Notes under the pieces: model-generated
Told to the model about the DNA's origin: nothing
Database searches by the model: none
Seen by the model: the letters and a program-made list of their open reading frames with translations, nothing else
Assembly (NCBI RefSeq): GCF_000332515.2
Contig: NZ_AOGZ02000024.1
Coordinates: 1 to 60,453, forward strand
DNA from: Leptospira wolbachii serovar Codice str. CDC
GTDB taxonomy: Bacteria > Spirochaetota > Leptospiria > Leptospirales > Leptospiraceae
Length of the DNA stretch: 60,453 bases
Direction: 5' to 3'
Translations under genes and position numbers: made by a program
Part shown: one piece after another, positions 1 through 8,392 of the stretch
How the letters are laid out: each line of letters opens with the position of its first letter
Numbering within the stretch: position 1 is the first letter of the stretch

Positions 1-11
1 ACGCGTAGACT
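1..11. other. Probable residual adapter at left end
   Basis: The first 11 bases (acgcgtagact) are the exact reverse complement of the last 11 bases of the window. They sit outside the 108-bp terminal overlap and put an in-frame stop (TAA at 11-13) into recD. Neither copy belongs to the continuous recD reading frame. I infer sequencing or library adapter sequence rather than a biological telomere. Confidence 0.7.
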
Positions 12-119
12 AAAATGGAGACCTATATTTGCCTGTGAAAGCTGAGCACTCCATAGATATTTTTAAAAACCAATTTCCTTTTTATTTGGATGCAGTAGGC
101 AACGAAATAAGACTTTATT
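12..119 (+). repeat. Terminal direct overlap, left copy
   Basis: These 108 bases are identical to 60335-60442 (offset 60,323). Both copies encode the same stretch of RecD in the same frame. This is what an assembler produces when a circular molecule is written out slightly past one full turn. The implied circle is 60,323 bp. Confidence 0.93.
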
Positions 120-1708
120 TTCAAAAGACATATAAAGAAAAAGTTCACTTTGAAAACAAAGTTAAAACTTTACTCACGAATCATAAAGGCCACGAGAAAA
201 ACACAAACCCAGAGAACCAAAAAATCGAGTCCATTATTTCAGAATTAGAAACTCAGTTCCGAAACCCATTGGCAAAAGAACAAAAACAGGCAGTAATAGA
301 ATCCATTACTTCATCCTTACGAATTGTAGCCGGAGGCCCGGGAACCGGCAAAACAACCGTCGTTTCTTTCATCTTGAAGGTGTTAGATGCATTACAAAGA
401 CTGCCGACTGCCAATCGCATTGCCCTCGTAGCTCCCACCGGTCGTGCCGCACAAAGGCTTACCGAATCCATTCAAAAGAATTTAAGTTACTTCACAGATA
501 CAAAAGAACTAGTTTCCTCTTTACGTGGACAAACCATTCACAATTTATTAAAATATTTTCCTGATGCAAAGAAACCATACTATGGGGACAAAAGATACCT
601 ACCCTTTGATCTGATCATCATAGATGAGACATCTATGGTAGATATGGCACTCATGAATTTATTTTTGGATTCTATTAGCGAAAAAACCCATTTAATATTG
701 TTAGGCGATCAAAATCAGTTGCCCTCCGTTGGCCAAGGAGAGGTTCTCGCAGATCTCCTCACTGAATTTAAAAAACAAGGCGAATTCATTTCAGAATTAA
801 AAACAAATCATAGATCCTCTGCTTCATCTGAGTTTAGTAAATTTGCCGAACTTGTAAAAGATTCTTTTGACTCACCGAATATAAGTCCGCCCTTCCCCCA
901 TCCAAAGATTCTGGAAGCCGTAAAACACAACGAAGGAAGAGATGATTTTATTTGGCTTCAAAAGGAAAAATCCAAACCTACCGATACCACTCCCTTCAAA
1001 GATTGGAAGGGGGAAGATCTTATCCAATTTTTATGGAGAGAATTCTTTTTACCGACGGCTGCACTGTCCACTACACTCAACTGGGAAAAAGAAGACCTAA
1101 CAAAGAACAATAACAAAGAAACATTGGAAGGAATGATTTCGGAATATCGATGTCTGACAATTTTACGGAATGGATATTATGGAATCGAAGCTTTACAAAA
1201 TCGAATTCTTGAACTAGCAAAGAAACAACTCACATCTTTTAATGCCAATCCTCAAAACATAGAATACCGGCATCTGGCAAAATCATTTTACTTCGAAGGA
1301 ATGCCCATCATTGTTAAAAGAAATGATCAAATAAGAAAACTATTCAACGGAGACATTGGCCTTGTTTTAAAAATTGATTCAGAACTGAGAGCCGTATTTT
1401 CAATCGAAAATCGTTTATATTCTTTTGCTTTGGATACTTTGCCCGAACACGAACCTGCTTTTTTTCTAACTATCCATAAAAGTCAAGGGTCTGAATATAA
1501 AACCATTTTGCTTTTTCTACCTCCCATCACCTCTTTCGAATCTCTTGATACAAAAGAAATTCCCATCCTCAATCGAAGAATCTTATACACTGCGGTAACA
1601 CGAGCCAAAAAAAAAGTTATCCTAATGGGGAACTACGATACATGGAATTTAGGTCTGTCAACATTCCGGAAACGAAACACTGGCTTCCAATTAACCTCGA
1701 TTCTTTAA
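14..1708 (+). CDS. recD: RecD, exodeoxyribonuclease V alpha subunit (3' part; gene split by the window ends)
   Basis: This is the 5'-to-3' helicase subunit of RecBCD, which processes double-strand breaks. The frame opens only because adapter sequence places a stop at 11-13. Joined to 60223-60442 it gives a 602-aa protein, near the usual RecD length. Visible SF1 motifs are Walker A (GGPGTGKTT), a Walker B-like DLIIIDETSMVD, LLGDQNQLPSVG, TIHKSQGSEY and, near the C-terminus, YTAVTRAKK. The first 43 residues, including the true ATG, lie at 60223. In the circle the order is recC-recB-recD with recD overlapping the recB stop, so one transcript is likely. The 3' end overlaps the convergent gene at 1691-2212 by 18 bp. 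Identity is secure; the split is an artefact of linearisation. Confidence 0.95.
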   Translation, partial: NGDLYLPVKAEHSIDIFKNQFPFYLDAVGNEIRLYFQKTYKEKVHFENKVKTLLTNHKGHEKNTNPENQKIESIISELETQFRNPLAKEQKQAVIESITSSLRIVAGGPGTGKTTVVSFILKVLDALQRLPTANRIALVAPTGRAAQRLTESIQKNLSYFTDTKELVSSLRGQTIHNLLKYFPDAKKPYYGDKRYLPFDLIIIDETSMVDMALMNLFLDSISEKTHLILLGDQNQLPSVGQGEVLADLLTEFKKQGEFISELKTNHRSSASSEFSKFAELVKDSFDSPNISPPFPHPKILEAVKHNEGRDDFIWLQKEKSKPTDTTPFKDWKGEDLIQFLWREFFLPTAALSTTLNWEKEDLTKNNNKETLEGMISEYRCLTILRNGYYGIEALQNRILELAKKQLTSFNANPQNIEYRHLAKSFYFEGMPIIVKRNDQIRKLFNGDIGLVLKIDSELRAVFSIENRLYSFALDTLPEHEPAFFLTIHKSQGSEYKTILLFLPPITSFESLDTKEIPILNRRILYTAVTRAKKKVILMGNYDTWNLGLSTFRKRNTGFQLTSIL

Positions 1709-2212
1709 AAGTTGTAATACCGCCTCTAGGTTCCCCAAGACCAAACTCCCACCGGAATCTAAAATCGAGAACTCTAACATTAAATTTATGCTATTTCCAA
1801 AATCTTCGTTCAACAAATACCCATCATTATCTATCGCATAACCAGATGCATGTGGCTTTGTTTGTATCTTTGATTTGACAATTTCGGGAAGAATTCGTTT
1901 GTCATTTAAATATCCAAAGACACGTTTGCCCTGACTGTAAGCATAGCCAATTTCAAAGGCAGTCCCATCATCAATGCAGGCCCCTCGAAATGGATTACAA
2001 TTTGCAATGACAATATCACACTTACGAATGAGTAAAATATTCTCTTTGAATATTTGATTTGCCCTTTCCATGAATAATTGGTCTGTTACTTCACCATCAA
2101 AGGGACTCAAAGCACGGTATCCAAATGTTTCGCAAAGATTTTTAGCATTAGATAAAATTTCTGTAGCATTTGGTAAAAAAACTTCCGGGCCCGCAAGATA
2201 GATTGTTTGCAT
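1691..2212 (-). CDS. Nucleoside 2-deoxyribosyltransferase family protein
   Basis: This 173-aa protein has the family pattern of nucleoside 2-deoxyribosyltransferases (PF05014): an N-terminal YLAGPEVF, then CDIVIANCNPFRG, a central acidic DDGTAFEIGYA and GKRVFGY. Enzymes of this family move deoxyribose between bases or hydrolyse (deoxy)nucleoside monophosphates, so a nucleotide salvage or clean-up role is likely. The acidic and glycine-rich active-site stretch is intact. The gene stands alone between convergent recD (18-bp overlap) and the upstream end of the haem receptor set. The exact substrate cannot be read from sequence. Confidence 0.8.
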   Translation of the reverse strand: MQTIYLAGPEVFLPNATEILSNAKNLCETFGYRALSPFDGEVTDQLFMERANQIFKENILLIRKCDIVIANCNPFRGACIDDGTAFEIGYAYSQGKRVFGYLNDKRILPEIVKSKIQTKPHASGYAIDNDGYLLNEDFGNSINLMLEFSILDSGGSLVLGNLEAVLQLLKNRG

Positions 2213-2254
2213 ACTGAATTCATACTGGCACCGGGAAAAGATTTAAAGGATTTT

Positions 2255-4741
2255 TTAATTTACACGAGGTTCTACTGGGCTAAGTTTCACTTCACTGAAA
2301 GCGAATTTACCATCCAAACCAAAGTAGTAAAAACGCGGTCTTTGTGGATTGTATTGTAAATCCCATGCATCCAACACGTTATCCACACCCACAAACCATT
2401 GGAAATGACCAAAAAATCTTTGAGACAAACGCAAATTTAGATTTGTATGCGGATTCACCATTCGATACCCATAGGTTGGACTGGTTGTGCAATAAGACAA
2501 ATTATTCTCAGAACAATAATCAGAGATCCCAGCAGGAAGAGTGCCTAGCGCATTCGTTAAGTTAGTTTGTGCCTGAGCACTAATGAGAGATTCTAAACCA
2601 TCAAAATTTGGCGGAAGATCTGGGTTACACCAAAAAGGATTCTTAACACAATAATACGGCTGTTTTCCAAAAACCACAGCAAAAACAGACAAGGAAACCC
2701 CACTAGATTTTTCATCTAACCGAACACTAAAATTCCAACGATGTGGACCCCTCCCCTCTAGAGGAAGCCTTGTAAGTTCATCCCTTGTGTCAGTATAAGT
2801 ATAACCAACACTAGTAGTTACAATATCAGTAAGCCTGACATTAACTGAAGATTCAATACCTTGAGTTGTTGCTTTCTGATAATTGGATGTTTGGTATACC
2901 ATTAGGCCCGATGAGTCTCTAGCAGGATTAGTTCTGAATCCAATTAGGTTGTCTACGTTGTTGTGGAATAAATTTGTGCTATACCAAATTCTTTTTGTGA
3001 TATCCCACTCCCAACCAAAATTATAACTCCTTGATAGTTCCGGTTTAAGATTTGAACTCCCTACAACTCGATACCCAACACCTGGATTCAAAAAGTTGAA
3101 ATATAAATCTTGGAAACTGGGAGCTCTATACCCAAGCCCATTAGCTGCTCTAAAACGGAACTGATCTGTTACATCGTAACGAATCGCTAATTTTGGAAGC
3201 CATTCACCACCATATATGGAATCATGATCGTATCGAACTCCTGGTACAATTTGTATCCTAGGTTTATCGGAAACTCTCCACTCATCTTGAACGTAAAATG
3301 CATTTCGAAAGCGGCTTGCATTGCCGTTAATCGTTTGCCCTTTTGTCAATTCAGGATTAAAGTCCTCATAACAAACATTAGGGAACGTTCTTCGACAATC
3401 TGGAGCAATACGTGCTGAAGAAATTTTATCCTGCAAGTTTTCTGCACCAACAGAAGTTACATGGTTGGTTGAGAATTTGTAGTCAACTCTCGACCTAAAC
3501 TCCGTAACTGCATTGTCTGTTCTCTGTTGAGAGTCTAGATCATCAGCTTTCCTTTGATCCGTTGTATATAAATCCTGAAATCTAGAATAATTTGCATTTA
3601 GATTTACATTCACTTTCTGAGTTGCAATCCAATCCACATTGAATGCTCCCATAAAGTCATGTGTTTTGTTTCTCCTATCATAAATAGTTCTTGGAGGTGA
3701 AGCATCTACCGCACTTTGGTCTAAGTGCCTATAATAAAACTGGCCAGTAAGTGCAAGATTATCTGTAGCATGATATACTGTTTTGTTGGAAAGATTCATA
3801 TCGTTAAATGCACTTCCAGAAGTAGACTCTAATGGTGGCGAATAATTTGGGAGCCTAGTCGCATATAAATATGAATTTGCAAATGGGAGATTCGAAGGAT
3901 AAGCGTTATAAGACGGTGCTAAAGATGCATACCTCCCATTTCTAGGGCCTGGCGTTGCATCTGGTGTAAGATCATATCCTTCACCTTTGTGCCAACCTAC
4001 AGTAAATAGAGTTGATAACTTATCGCTTTTTGCCCCAACAGTTGCATAATTCCGGAACTCAGTATAAGGTCCGTAGTATTTTTCACTTCCTGATCCACCA
4101 AGGGTTCGAAACTCAGCATACAACGGATCTTGGGCTTCTTTGGTAATAATATTGATCACACCAGCAATGGCATCTGATCCGTAAATCGCCGAAGAGGCTC
4201 CTTTGACAATTTCGATACGTTCAATATCTTCTGCCTTAAACCGAGTTAAGTCAATAGAGCCACTGAACCGACCAGTAGTTCTTTGTCCATCCACGAGGAT
4301 AAGAACATTCTGTGCGGAAAGTCCTTGCAAACGAACTGTTTGTCCTCGTTCTCCCGTTTGCGCAGGCCTCACTTCGATTCCAGGAACGTTCCCCAGTGTT
4401 TGCGAAAGATCTCTTGCGCCCATGGCATCAATATCTTTTCTTGTAATCACTTCCGTGGTGATCGTAGAGTCCTTTAAAAGATTCCTTCTTCTTGTTCCAG
4501 TAACAGTGATTATGTTTGACCTATCACCATTCACTTCATTGGGCTGCACACCAGAGTCCCCATGTTTTGTTTGTTTAACGGTCTCCTGCGCAGTAGAACC
4601 CTGAACAGAATCCTCTTCTTTTTTAGGAGTAGCCGTTTGGGCCAAAACGTCACCAAACACAAATATTGTGACAAAAAAAAGCCCAAACCAGAAAGTTAAA
4701 AATGGGATTCTCCCGGTAAATTTATAATTTAATAAATTCAT
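2255..4741 (-). CDS. hmuR: TonB-dependent outer-membrane receptor, probable haem receptor
   Basis: This is an 828-aa outer-membrane receptor. A hydrophobic signal segment lies at about residues 13-35. An Asp/Glu/Lys/Gln-rich spacer follows, then a TonB-box-like NIITVTGT and a classic plug domain (QNVLILVDGQR, IERIEIVKGASSAIYGSDAIAGVINIIT). The barrel carries YRAPSFQDLY and SNLKPELS, which resemble the FRAP and NPNL boxes of haem receptors. No His lies between those boxes, where several haem receptors have one. The ATG at 4741 is preferred over the in-frame TTG just before it. The gene lies 22 bp downstream of the HmuY-like lipoprotein, on the same strand, and opposite hmuTUVS. Haem is therefore the likely ligand, but this is inferred from boxes and context. 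Confidence 0.85.
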   Translation of the reverse strand: MNLLNYKFTGRIPFLTFWFGLFFVTIFVFGDVLAQTATPKKEEDSVQGSTAQETVKQTKHGDSGVQPNEVNGDRSNIITVTGTRRRNLLKDSTITTEVITRKDIDAMGARDLSQTLGNVPGIEVRPAQTGERGQTVRLQGLSAQNVLILVDGQRTTGRFSGSIDLTRFKAEDIERIEIVKGASSAIYGSDAIAGVINIITKEAQDPLYAEFRTLGGSGSEKYYGPYTEFRNYATVGAKSDKLSTLFTVGWHKGEGYDLTPDATPGPRNGRYASLAPSYNAYPSNLPFANSYLYATRLPNYSPPLESTSGSAFNDMNLSNKTVYHATDNLALTGQFYYRHLDQSAVDASPPRTIYDRRNKTHDFMGAFNVDWIATQKVNVNLNANYSRFQDLYTTDQRKADDLDSQQRTDNAVTEFRSRVDYKFSTNHVTSVGAENLQDKISSARIAPDCRRTFPNVCYEDFNPELTKGQTINGNASRFRNAFYVQDEWRVSDKPRIQIVPGVRYDHDSIYGGEWLPKLAIRYDVTDQFRFRAANGLGYRAPSFQDLYFNFLNPGVGYRVVGSSNLKPELSRSYNFGWEWDITKRIWYSTNLFHNNVDNLIGFRTNPARDSSGLMVYQTSNYQKATTQGIESSVNVRLTDIVTTSVGYTYTDTRDELTRLPLEGRGPHRWNFSVRLDEKSSGVSLSVFAVVFGKQPYYCVKNPFWCNPDLPPNFDGLESLISAQAQTNLTNALGTLPAGISDYCSENNLSYCTTSPTYGYRMVNPHTNLNLRLSQRFFGHFQWFVGVDNVLDAWDLQYNPQRPRFYYFGLDGKFAFSEVKLSPVEPRVN

Positions 4742-4763
4742 CAATCAAACCGCAACATACCGA

Positions 4764-5387
4764 CTACAACTTTCGCCATCGGAATCTTGGATACCCAGAA
4801 GTTCCAGCAGCATTATAATAATCTAACATTTGCAAAACGTATTTGGCTCCGTTTTCTCCAGTGATGATATAAACGGTGGCTTTTGCGGTAAGGATCGTAT
4901 TTGAATAACTATACCAAGTACCATACCCTGCTGGCATTGGATCCAAATCCAAAGGGGCAGATATTACAGGATTAATACTTTCTGTTGAGCCAGAGATTGG
5001 CCCACCGCCACTTGAAGACAATTGCATATCCACCACTTTCGTACACTCTGAACCCGTATATGTTGCAGAAAAATCTGTTGAACCAGTATTACATGCTCCC
5101 CCATTCCCGGTCCCACTAGTTCCACTGTTTGTACCGATATTGTATCTTTTGAATCGTAAATCCCAAACATCCCCTGCACCAACAATTGCCGCATTTGCTT
5201 TTAGATTCACATACACCCAAGTTGTAGTGGAAGAGGCATTGATTGTTGTTCCTTCGGAAGCTGAAACTGCCTCTGTCACCAAAAGCAACATCGCAGCCGC
5301 AGAACCGTCGTCAGACGTCTTCTCTGGAATACAGTTCAAAATTGTAGAAAGAAATGAGCCGATGAGTATTACTTTTAAAGATTTCAC
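4764..5387 (-). CDS. hmuY: HmuY-like haem-binding lipoprotein
   Basis: The product is about 207 aa. I chose the GTG at 5387 because AAGGTGG lies 8 nt upstream; a longer GTG start at 5399 is possible. A short hydrophobic leader ends at a lipobox-like TILNC, so it should be a surface or periplasmic lipoprotein. The body fits the HmuY family: a WDLRFKRYNIGTNSG segment early, and a C-terminal GAKYVLQMLDYYNAAG followed by YPRFRWRKL. HmuY proteins capture haem and pass it to the partner TonB receptor, which is the next gene. The whole protein contains no histidine, so bis-His coordination as in Porphyromonas HmuY is impossible; Met residues (VVDMQL, LDPMPAG, VLQML) are candidate ligands. Confidence 0.72.
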   Translation of the reverse strand: MKSLKVILIGSFLSTILNCIPEKTSDDGSAAAMLLLVTEAVSASEGTTINASSTTTWVYVNLKANAAIVGAGDVWDLRFKRYNIGTNSGTSGTGNGGACNTGSTDFSATYTGSECTKVVDMQLSSSGGGPISGSTESINPVISAPLDLDPMPAGYGTWYSYSNTILTAKATVYIITGENGAKYVLQMLDYYNAAGTSGYPRFRWRKL

Positions 5388-5400
5388 TATTACTACCACC

Positions 5401-6207
5401 TTATGGAACAGCCAATTGAGTTGAGGTTACAACTTTTGAAAATGAAATGCCCGAATTTGCACTGAGCCCGATGAACGAAAATCCCGTGGCCAGTGCAGGA
5501 TCTCCTCCCGTCCAAGTAACTTCGTTTAACAACGCATTACCGGTCGTAAGATTTGTTCTGGTTTTACAATTTGCGGTATTTTTCCCTGTCACCCAAACAG
5601 TCAGGCGAGGGGGTGAAGTGGCAGTAAGATCAAAACAAAGATCTATTTCTTGTTCAATAAAATTGATTAGAGAAGTTCCGGCTACAGTTGGCGCTGGAGG
5701 TGCCGTGCTATTTCCGTTGGATGTTAGGTTTTTAATATTCGATTCACTTGGGCCAAAATTTGCGTAGGCATAACCCGGAACAAATCCGCCCGTTCCGCTT
5801 CCCGAATAAAAATTCATTCCAAATTGACCGGCAGCTAATGAACTATTCCGATTAACTTCAGCAGAATAATTTTCAGGTAAACCAACATAAAGAGAAACCG
5901 CCGTATGCCCTCCTATAATTTTCAAACCTTCAATTCTATAATGACGAACCGCACCACTTGCCGGTCGGCAAAGTGAGAAGGTTCCTTTTTTTATAACTGG
6001 CATTGTTGTGTCGACTGTACCATCTGCATTCGTTTGACAAACAGTTGAGGGACCTGAATTAGCGCTAACAATTGCACCTAGGAGCAAAAGATTGGCTTCG
6101 TCTGACTTTTCTTTTTCTTGGCAAAAGGTAAAAAAAATCGCCGAGACTAAAAGAAGAACAAACCTACGTGAAATATTTCGAAACAAACGATTGTATTTTT
6201 TTTCCAT
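5401..6207 (-). CDS. Haem-locus lipoprotein, paralogue of the next upstream gene
   Basis: This 268-aa predicted lipoprotein has a basic N-terminus (MEKKYNRLFRN), a hydrophobic stretch and a lipobox ending SAIFFTFC. ATG 6207 is chosen because AGGGGG lies 8 nt upstream; the GTG three codons earlier would sit on top of that site. The C-terminal part (LTVWVTGKNTANC, then TGNALLNEV, then SGISFSKVVTST) aligns with the same region of the product at 6313-7143 (RITLWLDGKNGANC, AENAVLNKL, GSVSFGKITVST), so the two are paralogues. I recognise no named domain. It lies 13 bp upstream of hmuY and is likely cotranscribed with it and hmuR. A haem- or iron-related surface role is inferred from context only. 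Confidence 0.75.
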   Translation of the reverse strand: MEKKYNRLFRNISRRFVLLLVSAIFFTFCQEKEKSDEANLLLLGAIVSANSGPSTVCQTNADGTVDTTMPVIKKGTFSLCRPASGAVRHYRIEGLKIIGGHTAVSLYVGLPENYSAEVNRNSSLAAGQFGMNFYSGSGTGGFVPGYAYANFGPSESNIKNLTSNGNSTAPPAPTVAGTSLINFIEQEIDLCFDLTATSPPRLTVWVTGKNTANCKTRTNLTTGNALLNEVTWTGGDPALATGFSFIGLSANSGISFSKVVTSTQLAVP

Positions 6208-6249
6208 AAGAATCACCCCCTGGTTTTGGTGTGGTATATTAAAAACAAA

Positions 6250-6286
6250 GAGTTGCAGCCCAAACTTTAGTTTAAGATTGCAACTC
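6250..6286 (-). terminator. Hairpin plus T-run after the 6313-7143 gene
   Basis: Perfect 8-bp arms (gagttgca at 6250-6257 and tgcaactc at 6279-6286) enclose a second small inverted repeat (aaact-tt-agttt). Read leftward, the stem is followed by CTTTGTTTTTAATA. This fits a Rho-independent, possibly partial, terminator between the first lipoprotein gene and the rest of the leftward set. Confidence 0.55.
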
Positions 6287-6312
6287 CTAATCAGGATCAG
6301 AAAATGGTTTCT

Positions 6313-7143
6313 CTATTTTATAGCAGTTTCTGTAGAAACAGTAATTTTACCAAAACTCACAGAACCAGAGTTAGTTCCTGCCGGACCTGCCGCCAAATAA
6401 AATGTGCGAGTATCCAGCGGAGAGAGGTTGTTTGCAAAATCACTGGGGAGTTTATTAAGAACTGCATTTTCCGCTGTTAAAGAAGATTTTACGTTACAAT
6501 TAGCTCCATTCTTTCCATCTAACCAAAGTGTGATTCGCGACGCACCCGATGTAGTTTGTGTCACATCCAAACAAAAAGTTTTTTTCTCTCCACCGGCTTT
6601 GTTAACCTTACAGTTTGTTGCAGCTGCACCGAATGTATCACACTGAGCATCTGTTACAACCGCAATTGGCAAATCAGCAGCAGTTAAACCTGTGTTAACT
6701 CTTACGGCGGCGGAAGCTGCATAATTAGGTTCGTAACGAATGGCAGAAGCTGGAGATCCTGATGTAGAGCGCCCATCATACATCCAAAATTGAAACGCGT
6801 TAAAATTATTAACTAAAACATTTCCGGCAGTCGGACCATTTAAAGCATAATCTTTCGATTTGTATCCACCAGAGAAGATCACGCTGTGACTGAATGCATT
6901 AGAAAGATCATGAATCACAAAATGAACACCTGACCCGCCTGCTGGACTACAAATTTCCACCGGAGTTGACAAAACCAAAGTACTACCGGGAGTCTCACAT
7001 GACTTTGCTCCCTCAACAAGAGAAAACAGACCTAATAATACCGAACTATTGTTATCTTTATTGTCTTCCTGTTCGCAGGAAATGAGTGTTAAGCTAAGGC
7101 AGGATGCCAGGGCTAGAGCTGAGAATTTGTAGAGCTTGTTCAT
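6313..7143 (-). CDS. Haem-locus lipoprotein, first gene of the leftward set
   Basis: The product is 276 aa. The start at ATG 7143 is well supported by AGGAGAG just upstream. The leader MNKLYKFSALALASCLSLTLISC ends in a spirochaete-type lipobox, followed by an acidic tether (EQEDNKDNN). The rest is a Ser/Thr/Gly-rich, probably beta-rich domain with several Cys, and it is paralogous to the 5401-6207 product over the C-terminal half. No named family is recognised. A Fur-like site lies 18-32 bp upstream of the start, and hmuY/hmuR lie downstream beyond a hairpin. It is probably iron-regulated and may be made in excess over the downstream genes if the hairpin terminates part of the transcripts. 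Confidence 0.75.
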   Translation of the reverse strand: MNKLYKFSALALASCLSLTLISCEQEDNKDNNSSVLLGLFSLVEGAKSCETPGSTLVLSTPVEICSPAGGSGVHFVIHDLSNAFSHSVIFSGGYKSKDYALNGPTAGNVLVNNFNAFQFWMYDGRSTSGSPASAIRYEPNYAASAAVRVNTGLTAADLPIAVVTDAQCDTFGAAATNCKVNKAGGEKKTFCLDVTQTTSGASRITLWLDGKNGANCNVKSSLTAENAVLNKLPSDFANNLSPLDTRTFYLAAGPAGTNSGSVSFGKITVSTETAIK

Positions 7144-7160
7144 AGACTCTCCTATATAAT

Positions 7161-7175
7161 TGATTCTGATTCTCA
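7161..7175. promoter_or_regulatory. Fur-box-like site next to leftward lipoprotein gene
   Basis: TGATTCT-G-ATTCTCA resembles the 7-1-7 Fur pattern TGAGAAT-N-ATTCTCA: the right half is perfect and the left half has three mismatches. It lies just upstream of the Shine-Dalgarno of the gene starting at 7143, where repressor binding would block leftward transcription. Confidence 0.5.
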
Positions 7176-7210
7176 AATTCGAGTAAAGGGAATTCCTGTC
7201 AACCCAATAA

Positions 7211-7225
7211 TGAGAATTAGTCTCA
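7211..7225. promoter_or_regulatory. Fur-box-like site, best match
   Basis: TGAGAAT-T-AGTCTCA matches the Fur 7-1-7 pattern TGAGAAT-N-ATTCTCA at 13 of 14 defined positions and is itself an inverted repeat (TGAGA...TCTCA). It lies in the roughly 400-bp divergent control region between the lipoprotein/hmuY/hmuR set and hmuTUVS. Iron-dependent repression is inferred; no fur gene is present on this replicon. Confidence 0.6.
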
Positions 7226-7487
7226 ATACAAAATCTAGACGACTCTGGATTCCCCCCTTCTCTACCCTCAAATTGTGATCGATCCAAGCTCTCTCTGCCC
7301 AAAAAAACCTTTGATTCCCAGTCATATACCCTGCGTTAATCGCAAAATCCATAGGACCACAAGCCGCATCTAATTCTGGTTATGTGCCATTTATGAGAGT
7401 CTTGATGAAACAAAAAAAATTCTGCCAATGGGTTACCTGTTTTTCACAGACGCTTCTGTTTTACGCAAGAAAACCCTTTTCCTACAT

Positions 7488-7502
7488 TGAGACTCATTCT
7501 CC
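7488..7502. promoter_or_regulatory. Fur-box-like site upstream of hmuT
   Basis: TGAGACT-C-ATTCTCC matches the Fur pattern at 12 of 14 positions. It lies directly before a possible -35 element (TTGACA, 7510-7515) with a weak -10 (TAATTC near 7531), about 40-55 bp upstream of the hmuT start. This would place hmuTUVS under the same iron control as the divergent set. The rest of 7226-7487 shows no gene. Confidence 0.5.
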
Positions 7503-7543
7503 TTTAGAATTGACAAGCATTGGTTTGCTCTAATTCTTGCCAC

Positions 7544-8392
7544 ATGATTCGATTCAATACTTCAAAAGAAATGGGGATTTTCATTTTATCCCTTGCCCTA
7601 CTCTTCTCTCCGGCTTCTGCGGAACCAAACCACCGCATCATTTCTGTCAATGGGACAGTGACTGAAATCATTTACACCTTGAAGTTGGAAAACCAATTAG
7701 TTGCAGTAGATTCAACCTCATACTATCCCAAACAGGCAACCTCCCTTCCAAATGTAGGTTATCAAAGAACATTGACAACCGAAGGAATTCTAAATTTTAA
7801 ACCAACACAAATCATTGGATTAGAATCAGCAGGTCCACCCGCAACAATCCAAAACCTGAAAGATGCAGGCATTCCTCTAAAATTATTCCCTGATGAATTT
7901 AAATTAGAAACGCCAACCTATCGAGTGTTAGAGATCGGAAAACTTTTTGGAAAAGAAAAAGAAGCCGATATCTTAGCCAAAAACATAAAAGAACAAATTC
8001 AAAAACTAAAAATAAATAAAACCAATATCAAAGTTCTCTTCATTTATTCCAGGAATCCAAGTTCCGTATTTATTTCTGGAACTGGAACTGCAGCACACGC
8101 AATGATTGAACTTTCTGGTGCCAAAAATGCCGTAAATGAATTTTCCGAATACAAACCCCTAACAAGCGAAGCATTAGTAAAAGCGAATCCAGACATCATC
8201 CTTATGCCAGAAAAATCTGCATTAGGATTTGGTGGAGAAAAAGCAATTTGGGAAATTAATGGAATGGAGTTCACTCGAGCCGGAAAGGAAAAGAACTTAA
8301 TCCTATTAGATGACCTTCTTCTTTTAGGTTTTGGCCCAAGACTTCCACTCGCTCTAAAAACTTTAAATGATAAATGGAAACTCATTGAATGA
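7544..8392 (+). CDS. hmuT: Haem ABC transporter substrate-binding protein HmuT
   Basis: This 282-aa periplasmic binding protein delivers haem to HmuUV. A signal peptide (core IFILSLALLFSPASA, then EPN) precedes a class III (BtuF/HmuT) fold. Telling segments are RIISVNGTVTEIIYTL, AVDSTSYYP, LPNVGYQR with the Tyr that ligates haem in ShuT/HmuT-type proteins, and LGFGPRLPLAL near the end. Start choice: ATG 7544 or ATG 7571; both keep a usable signal peptide and neither has a strong ribosome binding site. The stop overlaps the hmuU start (ATGA), so the genes are translationally coupled. Confidence 0.88.
   Translation: MIRFNTSKEMGIFILSLALLFSPASAEPNHRIISVNGTVTEIIYTLKLENQLVAVDSTSYYPKQATSLPNVGYQRTLTTEGILNFKPTQIIGLESAGPPATIQNLKDAGIPLKLFPDEFKLETPTYRVLEIGKLFGKEKEADILAKNIKEQIQKLKINKTNIKVLFIYSRNPSSVFISGTGTAAHAMIELSGAKNAVNEFSEYKPLTSEALVKANPDIILMPEKSALGFGGEKAIWEINGMEFTRAGKEKNLILLDDLLLLGFGPRLPLALKTLNDKWKLIE

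Noticed and set aside
4203..4604. 133-codon + strand frame inside the TonB receptor gene
   Set aside because: Shadow of the receptor plug domain on the other strand.
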